From positions 24,527 through 88,526 of the forward strand of contig CAYXUL010000003.1 in the NCBI GenBank assembly GCA_964468475.1: a DNA stretch of 64,000 nucleotides. Direction: 5' to 3'. How positions within the stretch are numbered: the first letter of the stretch is position 1; every line of letters begins with the position of its first letter. The notes below the pieces were generated by a model, which had not been told where the DNA came from, made no database searches, and was given only the letters and a program-made list of their open reading frames with translations. The translations under genes were made by a program, and so were the position numbers. The DNA comes from JBECKX01 sp964468475. GTDB taxonomy: Bacteria > Zixibacteria > MSB-5A5 > CAIYYT01. This document shows positions 54,201 to 62,728 of the stretch, one piece after another.

Positions 54201-55500
54201 AGTCCATCATCACCGGCACGGGCGTCTCGTCGGGCGTGGTCGCAGAAACCGGGAAACAGATTTGCGCTGGAGGATCACTGCAGACAGTGTCCGTCGTATC
54301 GAGTATGGTCGTGATTACCGGCGGATGATTGACTTTCACCTGCACCAACAGCGTGTCCCGTGGACACGGAAGTCGTTCATCAGGATTGGCCGGGAAGCCG
54401 AAGGACGCGCAGCATGAGTCATAGGCCACAATTATGAACTGATAGATTGCAGAGTCGGTATCTACCGGCAGGAAACATATCTTTCCGGTTGTCGAGTCGA
54501 TGGTTGCCGGGGGGCTATTGTAGAGGGTAAATTTGAGTTGGTCGCCGTCGTAATCGAAAGCGGAGGCGACATCCACGCAAACCGAGTCGAGCTCGCAGAT
54601 TGTCGTATCAATGAAATCCGCATCGAGATAAAGCTCGGGATTCTGACGGAAGCGCATATTGATTGTGAAGGTGTCGACTATTGAAGTGTTGTCGTCCGTG
54701 ACGCGATAGACAAAGTGATAAATGGAGTCGACCGGCCAGGGCAGGAAGCAGTCCTGGTAGCTCGCGGCGCCGACACCGGAAGCCACCTGCTGGTAACTGC
54801 CATCGACCAGCTTCTCAAGAACAAGGTTGCCGGTACCGCCGATGGCATTGGCGGTATAACAGACCTGCTCAGAAGTACAGAGAAGGTAATCGGTTTGACC
54901 ATCGAAAGTGAGTGTCAGGGCTCCTGCCTGAAGGAAGTTGACCTCGAAGATTACATCGTTGTAATCCTGATCACCGCCATCACCTAAGTCTTCCCACGCG
55001 ACCACATACTTGCCTGTCTCTCCGGTAGCAAATATGCGAGCATGCTTGAATCCATCCCAGTTCAGATTGGTCTGAGAGTACCAGGTATCATCGTAGAGTG
55101 TGGGGCCGATATAAAAACCGATGGAAGTAGCCGCCGGCAGAGCAAGATTAGCGACCGTTCCAATCGGATCGAGGGAGGAAAACGCCTGATTGAGCGTTCC
55201 CGGCGAGCCGTCGGCGTACCAGCCGCCGTTGGCATCCGAGGATGATCCCTTGTATTTCAGAGTAATTTGAAGTGCGCTGGCGCCTGAATTTACCGGCACC
55301 ACCATTTGGCTTAGTTCATCGGTACTTACATTGATCGAGTATCCGAGCGAGTTTAGCTCATCCTGCAATGTGGGTGCGTCGGCCAGGACTGTGGTAGCCA
55401 GAGAATCGCTCCAGGGATATTTGCCGCCGGCAGCCACCAATTGTGTGCAGAGACAGGCTACCAGGACAGCAGCAATCGAGATACAGCGCATGCCTTTCAC
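51232..55500 (-). CDS. Giant surface protein: DUF4114, Ig-like repeats, cohesin, dockerin, FNPST-type sorting tail
   Basis: About 1422 residues. Signal peptide (SIAAVLVACLCTQLVAAGG); a DUF4114 domain near 85-190 (YVVAWEDLGDGGDQDYNDVIFEV-like, calcium binding); about eight Ig-like repeats with paired cysteines (CSDPDGDLQSCNL, ICFTPTQSGQYQFILQALDGC); a cohesin module near 930-1085 (CIVIQIDKTDC to VIARLQFLVTSN); a dockerin near 1140-1200 (DINLNGIANEVADAV and DINADGNTLTVGDLIFL); and a C-terminal FlgD-like/T9SS type A-like tail (LSQNFPNPFNPSTTIRF to NAGDFAATKKMLLMK). I start it at GTG 55500, behind GGAGAG; the frame opens further upstream but without a signal peptide there. Probably a secreted adhesin or scaffold on the cell surface. 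Confidence 0.88.
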   Translation of the reverse strand: MKGMRCISIAAVLVACLCTQLVAAGGKYPWSDSLATTVLADAPTLQDELNSLGYSINVSTDELSQMVVPVNSGASALQITLKYKGSSSDANGGWYADGSPGTLNQAFSSLDPIGTVANLALPAATSIGFYIGPTLYDDTWYSQTNLNWDGFKHARIFATGETGKYVVAWEDLGDGGDQDYNDVIFEVNFLQAGALTLTFDGQTDYLLCTSEQVCYTANAIGGTGNLVLEKLVDGSYQQVASGVGAASYQDCFLPWPVDSIYHFVYRVTDDNTSIVDTFTINMRFRQNPELYLDADFIDTTICELDSVCVDVASAFDYDGDQLKFTLYNSPPATIDSTTGKICFLPVDTDSAIYQFIIVAYDSCCASFGFPANPDERLPCPRDTLLVQVKVNHPPVITTILDTTDTVCSDPPAQICFPVSATTPDETPVPVMMDCGIGSIVNDELCFTADTAGTYQFCFYANDACGGVVRDTVNYTVVFSTAPPVADAGADQNLNLCEPQEICWAASCSDPDGDLQSCNLITTAPGATYDGSQICFTPTQSGQYQFILQALDGCGNEDLDTALITINLNNPPVASIQDTTLSLCSERTVCLEAGCSDPDGDLASCALLSGSGIYNGSTVCFSPDTSGTYRFILQATDSCGITDLDTAYAVITLADPPVVEAGGGDYLLCEPDTICVPFNVSNPGSGNLVVTSTMGVVQGNSVCIYSGAPGIRQFTYNVIVTDACGLADTALYTVNVTVNRPPVISVPSPDPDTLCEPTQLCFNVDAVDSLISKLVFDKISGPGTINETTGEVCFTPQEPGTYQWQIVVRDSCQLADTGSVSWTINFVNPAPAVELPASVDNHFCLGDDVSGLCIDFTYDDSTVTSIGADLVDASTDYTLNYSGGSGQLCFDAFPDIDRQYTFDFYTLNSCGDSTYSSFVYNIAFDDCDSACIVIQIDKTDCVNLGTSTIVGINYQGSIGIGGYDLLIKYDVSALNFLSAAIGPDINGWEYFTYRLGPFGNCTSGCPDGLVRLIAIADANNGAAHPPPDQLTPTGVIARLQFLVTSNSNYAGYVYPVSFYWLDCGDDAFSTITGDTLLVDRVVYDAEGSIIWDERDDVNYPEASRLPNVGAADECLSGYKHTPLRCVDLYNGYVCIISNDSIDARGDINLNGIANEVADAVLYTNYFLKGPSVFTLSKAAQIAASDINADGNTLTVGDLIFLLRILVGDAEPIPKLAPFANSVDLTLKTQQDGSSIWSETSSDIGGVYLKLRFDGSVPPVPTLAPDAQDLQMKWAVDGQDLNLVIYSDQLGARVDAGKAKLVSFDKPVDLITAQVSDYYGSMLNSSLEKSVLPTNFELSQNFPNPFNPSTTIRFSLPTASDWQLSIYNVSGQLVRQFSGSNEAGFVDVTWNATDRAGSPVASGVYFYKLNAGDFAATKKMLLMK

Positions 55501-55837
55501 AACTGCTCTCCGTTCTTTCTGGGGAAGACAAAAAAATGTCGCATGTTGGGCGATCGGTGCGTGGTAAATCAACCCTTACGCATTAAATTTTGGCTCAGTA
55601 ATTGAATAGCTCGAGTTCCTTCAAACGAACGCTGAATTCATATGCGAGAAGTATCAATCGCAGACGTGAGAAATATACCGAACCACTCCGTTATGTCAAG
55701 GCTTTTCAGGGCAAAACGAGTGTACCAATTCCATACATTACAGTGACTTAGTCCACTTTTAACGAATCAGAAACATCCACCGAGTGGTAACCCCGGCCTC
55801 GACTTAACTTGTTATCGTGCCGCCCTTTAAATCGCCG
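55501..55837. other. Intergenic region, no gene seen
   Basis: About 340 bases between the giant protein and the nuclease gene, both on the minus strand. It should contain the promoter of the giant protein. I see AT-rich stretches near 55580-55640 but no clear consensus. Confidence 0.5.
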
Positions 55838-57082
55838 TTACTCATATTGTCCTTCTTCAACATCTTTGCGCTTGCCCGAATAGAGGCTTTTGTCGGTCCT
55901 GAGCACCAGGAATCGCTCGATCTCCTGCCTGATTTTTCCGGCCAGCTCTCCTTCGCGGAGAATCTTGATCAGCCGCTTGGGGTTGAATTGCGAGACCTCC
56001 TGCCAGAGCGCGCTTGCCCGGAGATATTCCTCAAGTTCTTCACGAAGCTGCTTGTGCTCCCGGTCAGAAGCCGACGGCGGCTGCATACTCTCTTCCACCT
56101 TCACGCGCACGTAGTGTGATGAACCGTAGACCTTATCTACCACAAATTGCTCGGCGAAGCGGAACAGCTCATCCTTGACTGTCTGGATTTCCAACTCGTT
56201 TTGCTTTCGCTCCTCCATCAATTTGGCGTAACGATCGACGAGGGTGACTCCCTGCTCACGCTTGAAGTCCTCGGGCGGCAGGGTTCGCACTTTGGCGAGA
56301 TGTTTCTTGGCGGGGCAGATATCGAAGAAATCGCACCATTCGCATAATGCGGACTCGTGGTACGGAAAATCATCCTCTACCATCGCCGTCTCCACCTCCT
56401 GAATCAGGTGGATCGTATCGATGCGCGTCTTTTCCAGATCCGGCTTATCCTTGGTGATCTTGACTTCTTCGTCGAAAAGTAGATAGTGCCAGATCAGTTG
56501 GACCTGATCAGTATCGGTCCACATTTTCTGGAGACCCATCTGATACAGTGCCAGCTGGCGGTCCTTCTGAGCCTCCTCGATAGTAGGCAGGTTGCGTTTG
56601 GTCTTATAGTCGCGGATTTGCCAGATACCATCGGCAGTCTTGGAGATGCGATCCACATAGCCTTGAAAGCGATAGCTGTCGCCATCGTCGAGATTCATGT
56701 AGATTCGCTTCTCCAGCGCTATCGTCTTCTCTGAATCAAACGGGTGGTAGTGCTTCCAGTAGTCAGTTAGGGAGCGGACACCTTGTTGATAGTAGTCTTC
56801 CTGCGTGTACTGCTGATTGACGATGTGGAGATTCTCGGGCATTAGTTTCTTCCAGATGTCGTCGAAGTAAGCGAGGTACTCCTCCTGCGTCCACATTTTC
56901 CCCATCATGATGTTCTTGTAGTGCTGCTCCAGTGTCTCGTGCACGCGAGAGCCGAGAAAAGCTTCCACCGATTCCCGACGCGGGACATCAACTTTGTCAA
57001 CGTATTGATATCTAAACTTCAGCCGGCAGTTGCTGAAAGTCTCCAGTCGCGAATGTGAGTATACCATGCTTCCCTTAGGCAC
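55838..57082 (-). CDS. RecB/Cas4-like PD-(D/E)XK nuclease with iron-sulfur cluster ligands
   Basis: A 414-residue nuclease. The PDDEXK_1 core shows H48 (GSRVHETLEQHY), D144 (FQGYVDRIS), D158-x-K160 (RDYKTKRNL) and the QxxxY motif Q176/Y180 (RQLALYQMG). Four cysteines, C19 (ETFSNCRLKF) and C247, C250, C256 (ALCEWCDFFDICPAK), sit where Cas4 and AddB bind a 4Fe-4S cluster. The last 120 residues form an extra helical domain. Such free-standing enzymes probably act in DNA repair or resection; no helicase or CRISPR locus is near. The start may be GTG 57082 (behind GGAGGGA) or ATG 57067. It is followed upstream by a UbiB gene 16 bases away. Confidence 0.9.
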   Translation of the reverse strand: MPKGSMVYSHSRLETFSNCRLKFRYQYVDKVDVPRRESVEAFLGSRVHETLEQHYKNIMMGKMWTQEEYLAYFDDIWKKLMPENLHIVNQQYTQEDYYQQGVRSLTDYWKHYHPFDSEKTIALEKRIYMNLDDGDSYRFQGYVDRISKTADGIWQIRDYKTKRNLPTIEEAQKDRQLALYQMGLQKMWTDTDQVQLIWHYLLFDEEVKITKDKPDLEKTRIDTIHLIQEVETAMVEDDFPYHESALCEWCDFFDICPAKKHLAKVRTLPPEDFKREQGVTLVDRYAKLMEERKQNELEIQTVKDELFRFAEQFVVDKVYGSSHYVRVKVEESMQPPSASDREHKQLREELEEYLRASALWQEVSQFNPKRLIKILREGELAGKIRQEIERFLVLRTDKSLYSGKRKDVEEGQYE

Positions 57083-57098
57083 GAGTTATCCCTCCCCT

Positions 57099-58781
57099 TC
57101 AGAGTTTGCCCGAGCGCAGGATCGCGATCGCCAGCCACAGTCCGAGAACGCCCGCGACAATGAAGCCGATTAGTCCCAAAATTGGAACACCGTAGATTTT
57201 CCAGCCGAAATTGCGGGTCATGATCAGGGATGACCCTACGATGATCGACGCAATAATCAGGGCGAAGGCGATTCGGTTGGACGCTTTCTCCAGCTCGGCG
57301 ATCAGGCGCTCCAGTCCCCGATGTTGAAATGCGATCGAGAGTTCACCGCGACGTAAGTTGCGGACGACGCGCCGCAACTCGAACGGCACGTTAATCATCA
57401 GATCGCGGACATCCACTATGTAGTTGCCGAGATCATGCAGGATGCTCTTTGGTTCAAACTTTCGTGTAGCAAACTTTTCGACCGTCGGGCGCAGTTCTTC
57501 GACGAAATTGTATTCCGGATTCAATCCGCGAGCGACTTCTTCGTAAGTTACCAGTGCTTTGCCAAGCATCATCAGCTCCGGCGGGAACTTGATCTGGTGA
57601 GTTGTGAGTACCTCAAAGGCATCGGACATCATTGCCCGCATGTTGATCTTCGCCAGCGGCAGCCCATGGAAACGCTGAAGAAACAGGGCCAGATCAGCTT
57701 CGAGAGTTGCCACCCGTATATTGTCGCCAATCAATTCGTGGTTTTGCAGGACGTGAACCAGGCGCCGGGTGTCGTCGGCAGTAGCCGCAATCAGCATGTC
57801 AGCAATCAATTCCAGGGACGAGCGCGATAACTTTCCCATCATACCAAAATCGACTGCGGCGATGCGGTTGCCGGGCAGCGCGAAGAGATTACCGGGATGA
57901 GGGTCGGCATGGAAAAAGCCGTGCACAAAGACCTGCTTAGCCACCAGGTCTCCCCCTACCCGAGTCAGCTCAGCCGGATCGAGTCCACTTTTCTCGAGCT
58001 CTTCCTTGCGCGAGATCTTGATGCCATGAATGAACTCAGTAGTGAGAATCCGGGACGTGGTTAAATCCCAGAAGACATCCGGAACAAAGATGCGGTCGTC
58101 GTCCTCGAAGTTGCGCGCGAAGACCTCGATATTGCGTGCCTCCGCACTAAAATCTATTTCTTTCTTGGTTGATTTCCAGAGTTCGTCGACCACTGCAATC
58201 GGCTCGAACTGGCGCGACTCGGGAACGTAGCGTTCCAACAGAGTTGCCAGATCTCGCAGGATTGAGAGGTCCTTTTCCATGACGCTCCGAACCCCCGGAC
58301 GCTGAACTTTTACCGCAACCTCCACTCCCTCTTGCGTTCGGGCACGATGCACCTGCGAGAGCGAGGCCGCGGCGATCGGTTCCTCATCAAACTCGCTGAA
58401 CAGCTCTTCGATCGGCTGATCAAACTCCCGCTTGATGGCTTGCTTTACTTCTTCAAAAGGAAACGGAGCGACCTGATCCTGGAGCTTCGCCAGTTCATTG
58501 ACAAGCTCAGGCGGGATCAAGAACGGGCGAGTGGACATGATCTGGCCCATCTTGACGAACGAAGGTCCAAGTTCTTCCAGTGCCAGGCGGATTCGCTCCG
58601 GCCAGCTCTGAGTCGTGTCCGGAGGCTTTCGCGAAAAGAGCCGGCGGCCGCCAAGCTGCACGTACCCGGCAATGTTCATACGATCCAGCACTTCGCCAAA
58701 ACCATGCTTGATAAGCACGCCGACTACTTGCCGATACCTGCCCAGGTACTTATATGATCGTGCGAGTTCTATTCCCGGCAT
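57099..58781 (-). CDS. ubiB: UbiB/ABC1/AarF-family atypical kinase
   Basis: About 560 residues. The family's unorthodox kinase motifs are intact: KxGQ (LGPSFVKMGQIMSTRP), the alanine-rich loop AAASLSQVHRA, lysine VAVKVQRPG, catalytic HADPHPGNLF and metal-binding AVDFGMMG. Two C-terminal transmembrane helices follow (ALIIASIIVGSSLI, PILGLIGFIVAGVLGLW). UbiB is required for ubiquinone synthesis in Proteobacteria, but family members occur without it and may control isoprenoid lipids. No ubi genes are here. Start ATG 58781 has GGAGAG about nine bases upstream; an earlier in-frame ATG at 58919 is rejected. Confidence 0.92.
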   Translation of the reverse strand: MPGIELARSYKYLGRYRQVVGVLIKHGFGEVLDRMNIAGYVQLGGRRLFSRKPPDTTQSWPERIRLALEELGPSFVKMGQIMSTRPFLIPPELVNELAKLQDQVAPFPFEEVKQAIKREFDQPIEELFSEFDEEPIAAASLSQVHRARTQEGVEVAVKVQRPGVRSVMEKDLSILRDLATLLERYVPESRQFEPIAVVDELWKSTKKEIDFSAEARNIEVFARNFEDDDRIFVPDVFWDLTTSRILTTEFIHGIKISRKEELEKSGLDPAELTRVGGDLVAKQVFVHGFFHADPHPGNLFALPGNRIAAVDFGMMGKLSRSSLELIADMLIAATADDTRRLVHVLQNHELIGDNIRVATLEADLALFLQRFHGLPLAKINMRAMMSDAFEVLTTHQIKFPPELMMLGKALVTYEEVARGLNPEYNFVEELRPTVEKFATRKFEPKSILHDLGNYIVDVRDLMINVPFELRRVVRNLRRGELSIAFQHRGLERLIAELEKASNRIAFALIIASIIVGSSLIMTRNFGWKIYGVPILGLIGFIVAGVLGLWLAIAILRSGKL

Positions 58782-58917
58782 TTCTTGCGCTCTCCTGGTT
58801 TGCCCCCATTCAGGGAGCGTTATCAACGTAGAACAAATCCGTGAGTCACACAACCACAAATTGGCGATCAGGAGACGACGAGCACTACATTCGCTTCGAA
58901 TCTTCTCACGAGACAAC

Positions 58918-58951
58918 AAAAAAGGCGACGAGAAGTCAAATTCTCGTCGCC
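58918..58951 (-). terminator. Intrinsic terminator of the GHL15-like gene
   Basis: On the minus strand GGCGACGAGAA and TTCTCGTCGCC form an 11-bp stem around TTTGAC, followed by TTTTTT (58918-58923). It is about 55 bases after the stop codon at 59004. Confidence 0.94.
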
Positions 58952-59003
58952 CTGATCAAAGTCTCTACCGAAGGCGATTCGCGCGTTCGGCGATGGCAAT
59001 CGC

Positions 59004-62000
59004 CTAGCGCACAACCACAAATTTGTCCTTGATGATATTGTCGTTGACGCGAACATAGTATAGGTAGACTCCGGGACCCAGTTTCTCGCCACTCGAATTC
59101 AGCACCTTCCACTCATATTGGGAACCGGTTGGCTGCAGGCTCGCCACCCTGTCGCCCGATGCGGTGAAGATATCTACGACAGCGCCCTCCGGCAGGTTAT
59201 GAAATACCAGAGAGCCGTCATAGTAGGAAAATGGATTGGGCGATACGAACACAGGCGTTGTAACCGTGAACTTGGCGGCATCACTGAAGCCGGCGTTTTC
59301 GCGGCGGGCGCGCCAGTAGTACGTTCGGCCATTCTCAAGGGCGCGGGTTGCCTGCCAGGATGCCTGGCGCTTGTGACCGAGAGTCGAGCCGGCATCGACA
59401 ACGTTTTTGAAATCGGTATCAGTTGCAATTTCGAAATAAACGANNNNNNNNNNNNNNNNNNNNNNNNNNNNNNNNNNNNNNNNNNNNNNNNNNNNNNNNN
59501 NNNNNNNNNNNNNNNNNNNNNNNNNNNNNNNNNNNNNNNNNNNGTGTAGGGTGAACCCTGAGAGACACCCGTTGCGACTTCCACATACTTGGTAAGAAGT
59601 GAATCGGAATAGACTACAAAGTCATAAGTGAGCGCATCGCCATCGTTGTCAGTGGCGTTGTTGGTTACCAGAGCGTGTACCGAGCCAAATACCGTATCGC
59701 CGTCTGCAGGCGTTAGCGGCACAGGAACCGTCGGCGCTGTATTCTGATCGCTGGTCGTGAAGGAATTCCACGACATCCAGCTCGACCAATCCTGGGAATC
59801 ATAGGCGCGCGCTCTCCAGTAATATTGCAGTCCTTCCGTCAGCCTGGTTGTTGTCGTCCAGGAAGTCGTACCGCTGCCCTGGCTTACCATTGAGGACTGC
59901 GCAATCAGCGTTGTCTGAGCTGAGTTGTATACCTGGAATTGGTAGGTCAGATTGTCACCATCCGGATCGGATGCATTATTGATGATGAGAGTCGGCTGCA
60001 GGCTACCCACGGTTGAGCCGTTTGCAGGTGCTGAGGCGGTCGGCGCCGAGGGCGGTGAGTTTCCTGAAGATTGATTAACTGTAAATGATCTTACGGAGGA
60101 CCATCCCGAATAGTCGGCGCCATCGAATGCCCGCGTTCGCCAATAATAGGTGCTCAGATTTGTCAACGATGTTGAAACGTTCCAGCTCGTGGTGCCACTT
60201 CCCTGCGGGACGGATGCTGCCTCCGCGACAATACTAGCGAAGCTACCAGAGGAAGAGACCTGAAAGTGATACGTCAAGGTTCCGCCGTCCGGGTCGGTAG
60301 AGTTGTTGCAGGTCAGCGTCGGTTGCAAAGACGAGACAGTCCCGCCGTTGCTGGGTGACGCGAGTGTCGGCACGCTGGGAACGGCGTTGGTAATCGAGAA
60401 ATTCCTGGTAGAAGACCAGGACGACCACAGCAGGCCATTGCCTGCGCGCACTCGCCAGTAGTAGGTCTGCCCTCCTGTTAAGGCTGTAGATACCTGCCAG
60501 CAGGTGGAACCGGAACCTTCGGTTACCGCCGTGTTTTCCGCTGCGATGCTGCTGAAATCACCCGCAGTCGAGACCTGAAAATGGTAACGAATCGGCTGGG
60601 TGCAATCTGTCTGACTGGAGTTCGTCACGCACAGGGTTGGTTGATTGCCGGACGCGGACGAACCGTTGGCGGGGCTGGATAGCGACGGTACCGTCGGCGG
60701 TGTGCCGCAGTCACCTCCGGAGCCTGCCGGGATCACAATCGCACCCTGCGCACCCGGTAAATCAACTTCGGTGATCACCGGTCCGAGTGTGCCATCCGGC
60801 AACACCTGTCGATATTGTCCACCCAGGCTGACAGTAATCGGTGTGGATGTCTCTCCCCACTTGGCATCAAATCCATCGCGGGGACGCATGTAGACCGTAC
60901 CGTATTGATACTCGCGTTTATAAATCTTGTAGGTTTTCCCGGACTGGTCCGGTGAGGCGCCGGTTTGCACGAGGTCGTAGTGCGCGGACGGCGTTCCCAG
61001 CTCATATTCCATGGCAGGAATCCATGCCAGCGTATCAAAGCCGGAGTTATAGAAGACCCCGTACGCGTTGCCCGGTTCGGGACGCATGAATATCCAGCTT
61101 GATTCGGCCCGCGCCGTGTACCAGAAGCAAAGATTGGCATAAATCGACAGCCGCTTGGTTGTGGAACCGTTGCCGTACGAACGGCGCGGAGGGCTTGTCC
61201 AGAACTGCGTTACACCGTTACGCGAGGCAATCGAATCTCTCGTGTACAGGTTTTCCAGTCTAAAGTAGCTGTCGTTATTGCAGTAAACGGGATCGAATCC
61301 GAATTCGTAATTGATGGCGTCAGCGCCTGACGAGTCCGCGTAGTGATAGGCATCGCGATTACTCAAACCCACATTATAGGCAAGAGTCTTGTGTTTGCCG
61401 TCAGCGGACCATTGTGCTGAGGTGCGCAGCGTATCTCTGACCTCTCGCCCAAAAACAAGCATCCATTGCCATCCCCACTCTGCGAACTCCGACGAACCAT
61501 AAGTGAGGAGGTTCCCCGGAGACGTACCTGTTTCGACGACGAGGCCACCGTCGACAAGGTGATTCCCCTGCATTGCGAAGGGACTGTAATTGTCAAAGTA
61601 GACGCCGTCCCAGTAGCCGGTCATACCGGGAAAGTGAGTCAGGCGCTGATCATTGAATATCTGCGTGATATACTCAACATAGGCTTGCCGCAAATTCGGA
61701 TTCGTGAAGTTCGGCGATAATCTCGTCGGATATGTATAGGTGTTTCCGGAAGTAAAAAGATAGTTCACGTACGAATTGGGAACGCGGCTCACACTGTCCC
61801 TGGCGCTGATCACCATGGAGTTGGTCCCCGGTATTGTGACGGTGTCCCATGAAGAACCATTCCAGTTGCGCAGCCTGGTATCATCGTAGAAATGCATGTA
61901 AGCATTCTCTTCGATATCGCCAAGCTCGACCATGCGGTCGCGGATGTAGGTAGACTTCTGACCGCCATTGAATGAATTTGAAGAGTAGCTCTTGTATGGT

Positions 62001-62284
62001 GGGATGTCGGTGCCCGACGTATACACAATCAGCTGACAACCGGGAGAGTTATCGCGCCATTCTGAGATGCTCTGCGGGCAGTCGGCATAACCCATAATGT
62101 AGGTGAACCGATCAAAGACCCAGTTCGGATCTCCCGGCTTGTACCACATGCAGGTACCATCCGTACCGCAGAAATACCCACCTGACCTGAGAGAAACGGT
62201 CTTTGCCTGTCCAGTGTTAAGAGCGGCCATTAGAGTGGCCACTATGAAAAAGATAATCAGCAGCCTTGCGACAATGCGATTCAT
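59004..62284 (-). CDS. Secreted GHL15-like putative glycosidase with fibronectin-type repeats (contains assembly gap)
   Basis: The 5' part encodes 913 residues up to the gap. Signal peptide (RLLIIFFIVATLMAALNTGQA), a TIM-barrel-like domain resembling putative glycosyl hydrolase family GHL15 (about 40-530; signature GYWDGVYFDNYSP and YEFGFDPVY), then four fibronectin III-like repeats of about 100 residues (FQVSTAGDFSS, TYYWRVRAGN, FQVSSSGSFAS, and so on). Beyond the gap the frame that continues the protein reads VYFEIATDTDFKNVVDAG, TYYWRARRENAGFSD, then the sorting-type end FVSPNPFSYYDG to KDKFVVVR. A 100-N spacer puts this out of frame, so the true gap must be 2 modulo 3. Start ATG 62284 follows GGAGG. 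Confidence 0.82.
59444..59543. other. Assembly gap, 100 N, inside the GHL15-like gene
   Basis: Placeholder gap within the fibronectin-type repeat region. Repeats of this kind commonly break assemblies. The open frames flanking it are in different phases with 100 N, but agree in protein content; a true length of 2 modulo 3 restores one gene. Confidence 0.99.
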
Positions 62285-62728
62285 CGATATCCTCCAAGCT
62301 CGGACAGCATAACGCAAATGTTACATCACATCACTTGAGGTGTGCAATTTGCGTGCCGCGCCGCTCTCATTCCGGTTAGTGTAACGCCTTAGCTTGCAAC
62401 AAGATAACCGGAGTGCTTCGCGCCGGAAACGGCGAGACTCCTCCTAATGTTCATTCCTGCAACAACCACGGCCAGTAGTTTGAAGGTGCAGTAGCTTAAC
62501 AGCATGTTCCGCAAGAAGTTGAATGCAAAGTTCAGATTTGGAACGAGCGCTGCGTCCACTTGATAGTCGCTTCAGTCTGAATGCACAAGTACAAAAAAAG
62601 CATTATTCAGCACTTTTATACAAGTCGAGGCCGCACAGGGACCATAACTCTGTTAAATATATCGGCCTGCAACTCGGAATCTTGCGACAGTCCCGGCTAC
62701 CTTTCTGCCTGCGCTGTTAAGAAATTGC
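62285..62728. other. Intergenic region with an inverted repeat
   Basis: About 440 bases between the GHL15-like gene and the membrane protein gene. CGCAAAT (62313-62319) and ATTTGCG (62347-62353) form an inverted repeat with further partial pairing inside, just upstream of the GHL15-like start; it may be a leader hairpin or operator. The rest shows no gene. Confidence 0.4.

Noticed and set aside
59174..59443. Reading of the GHL15-like gene that runs straight through 100 N
   Set aside because: The resulting C-terminus is arginine- and proline-rich with no domain, whereas a different frame continues the fibronectin repeat and sorting tail to 59004.
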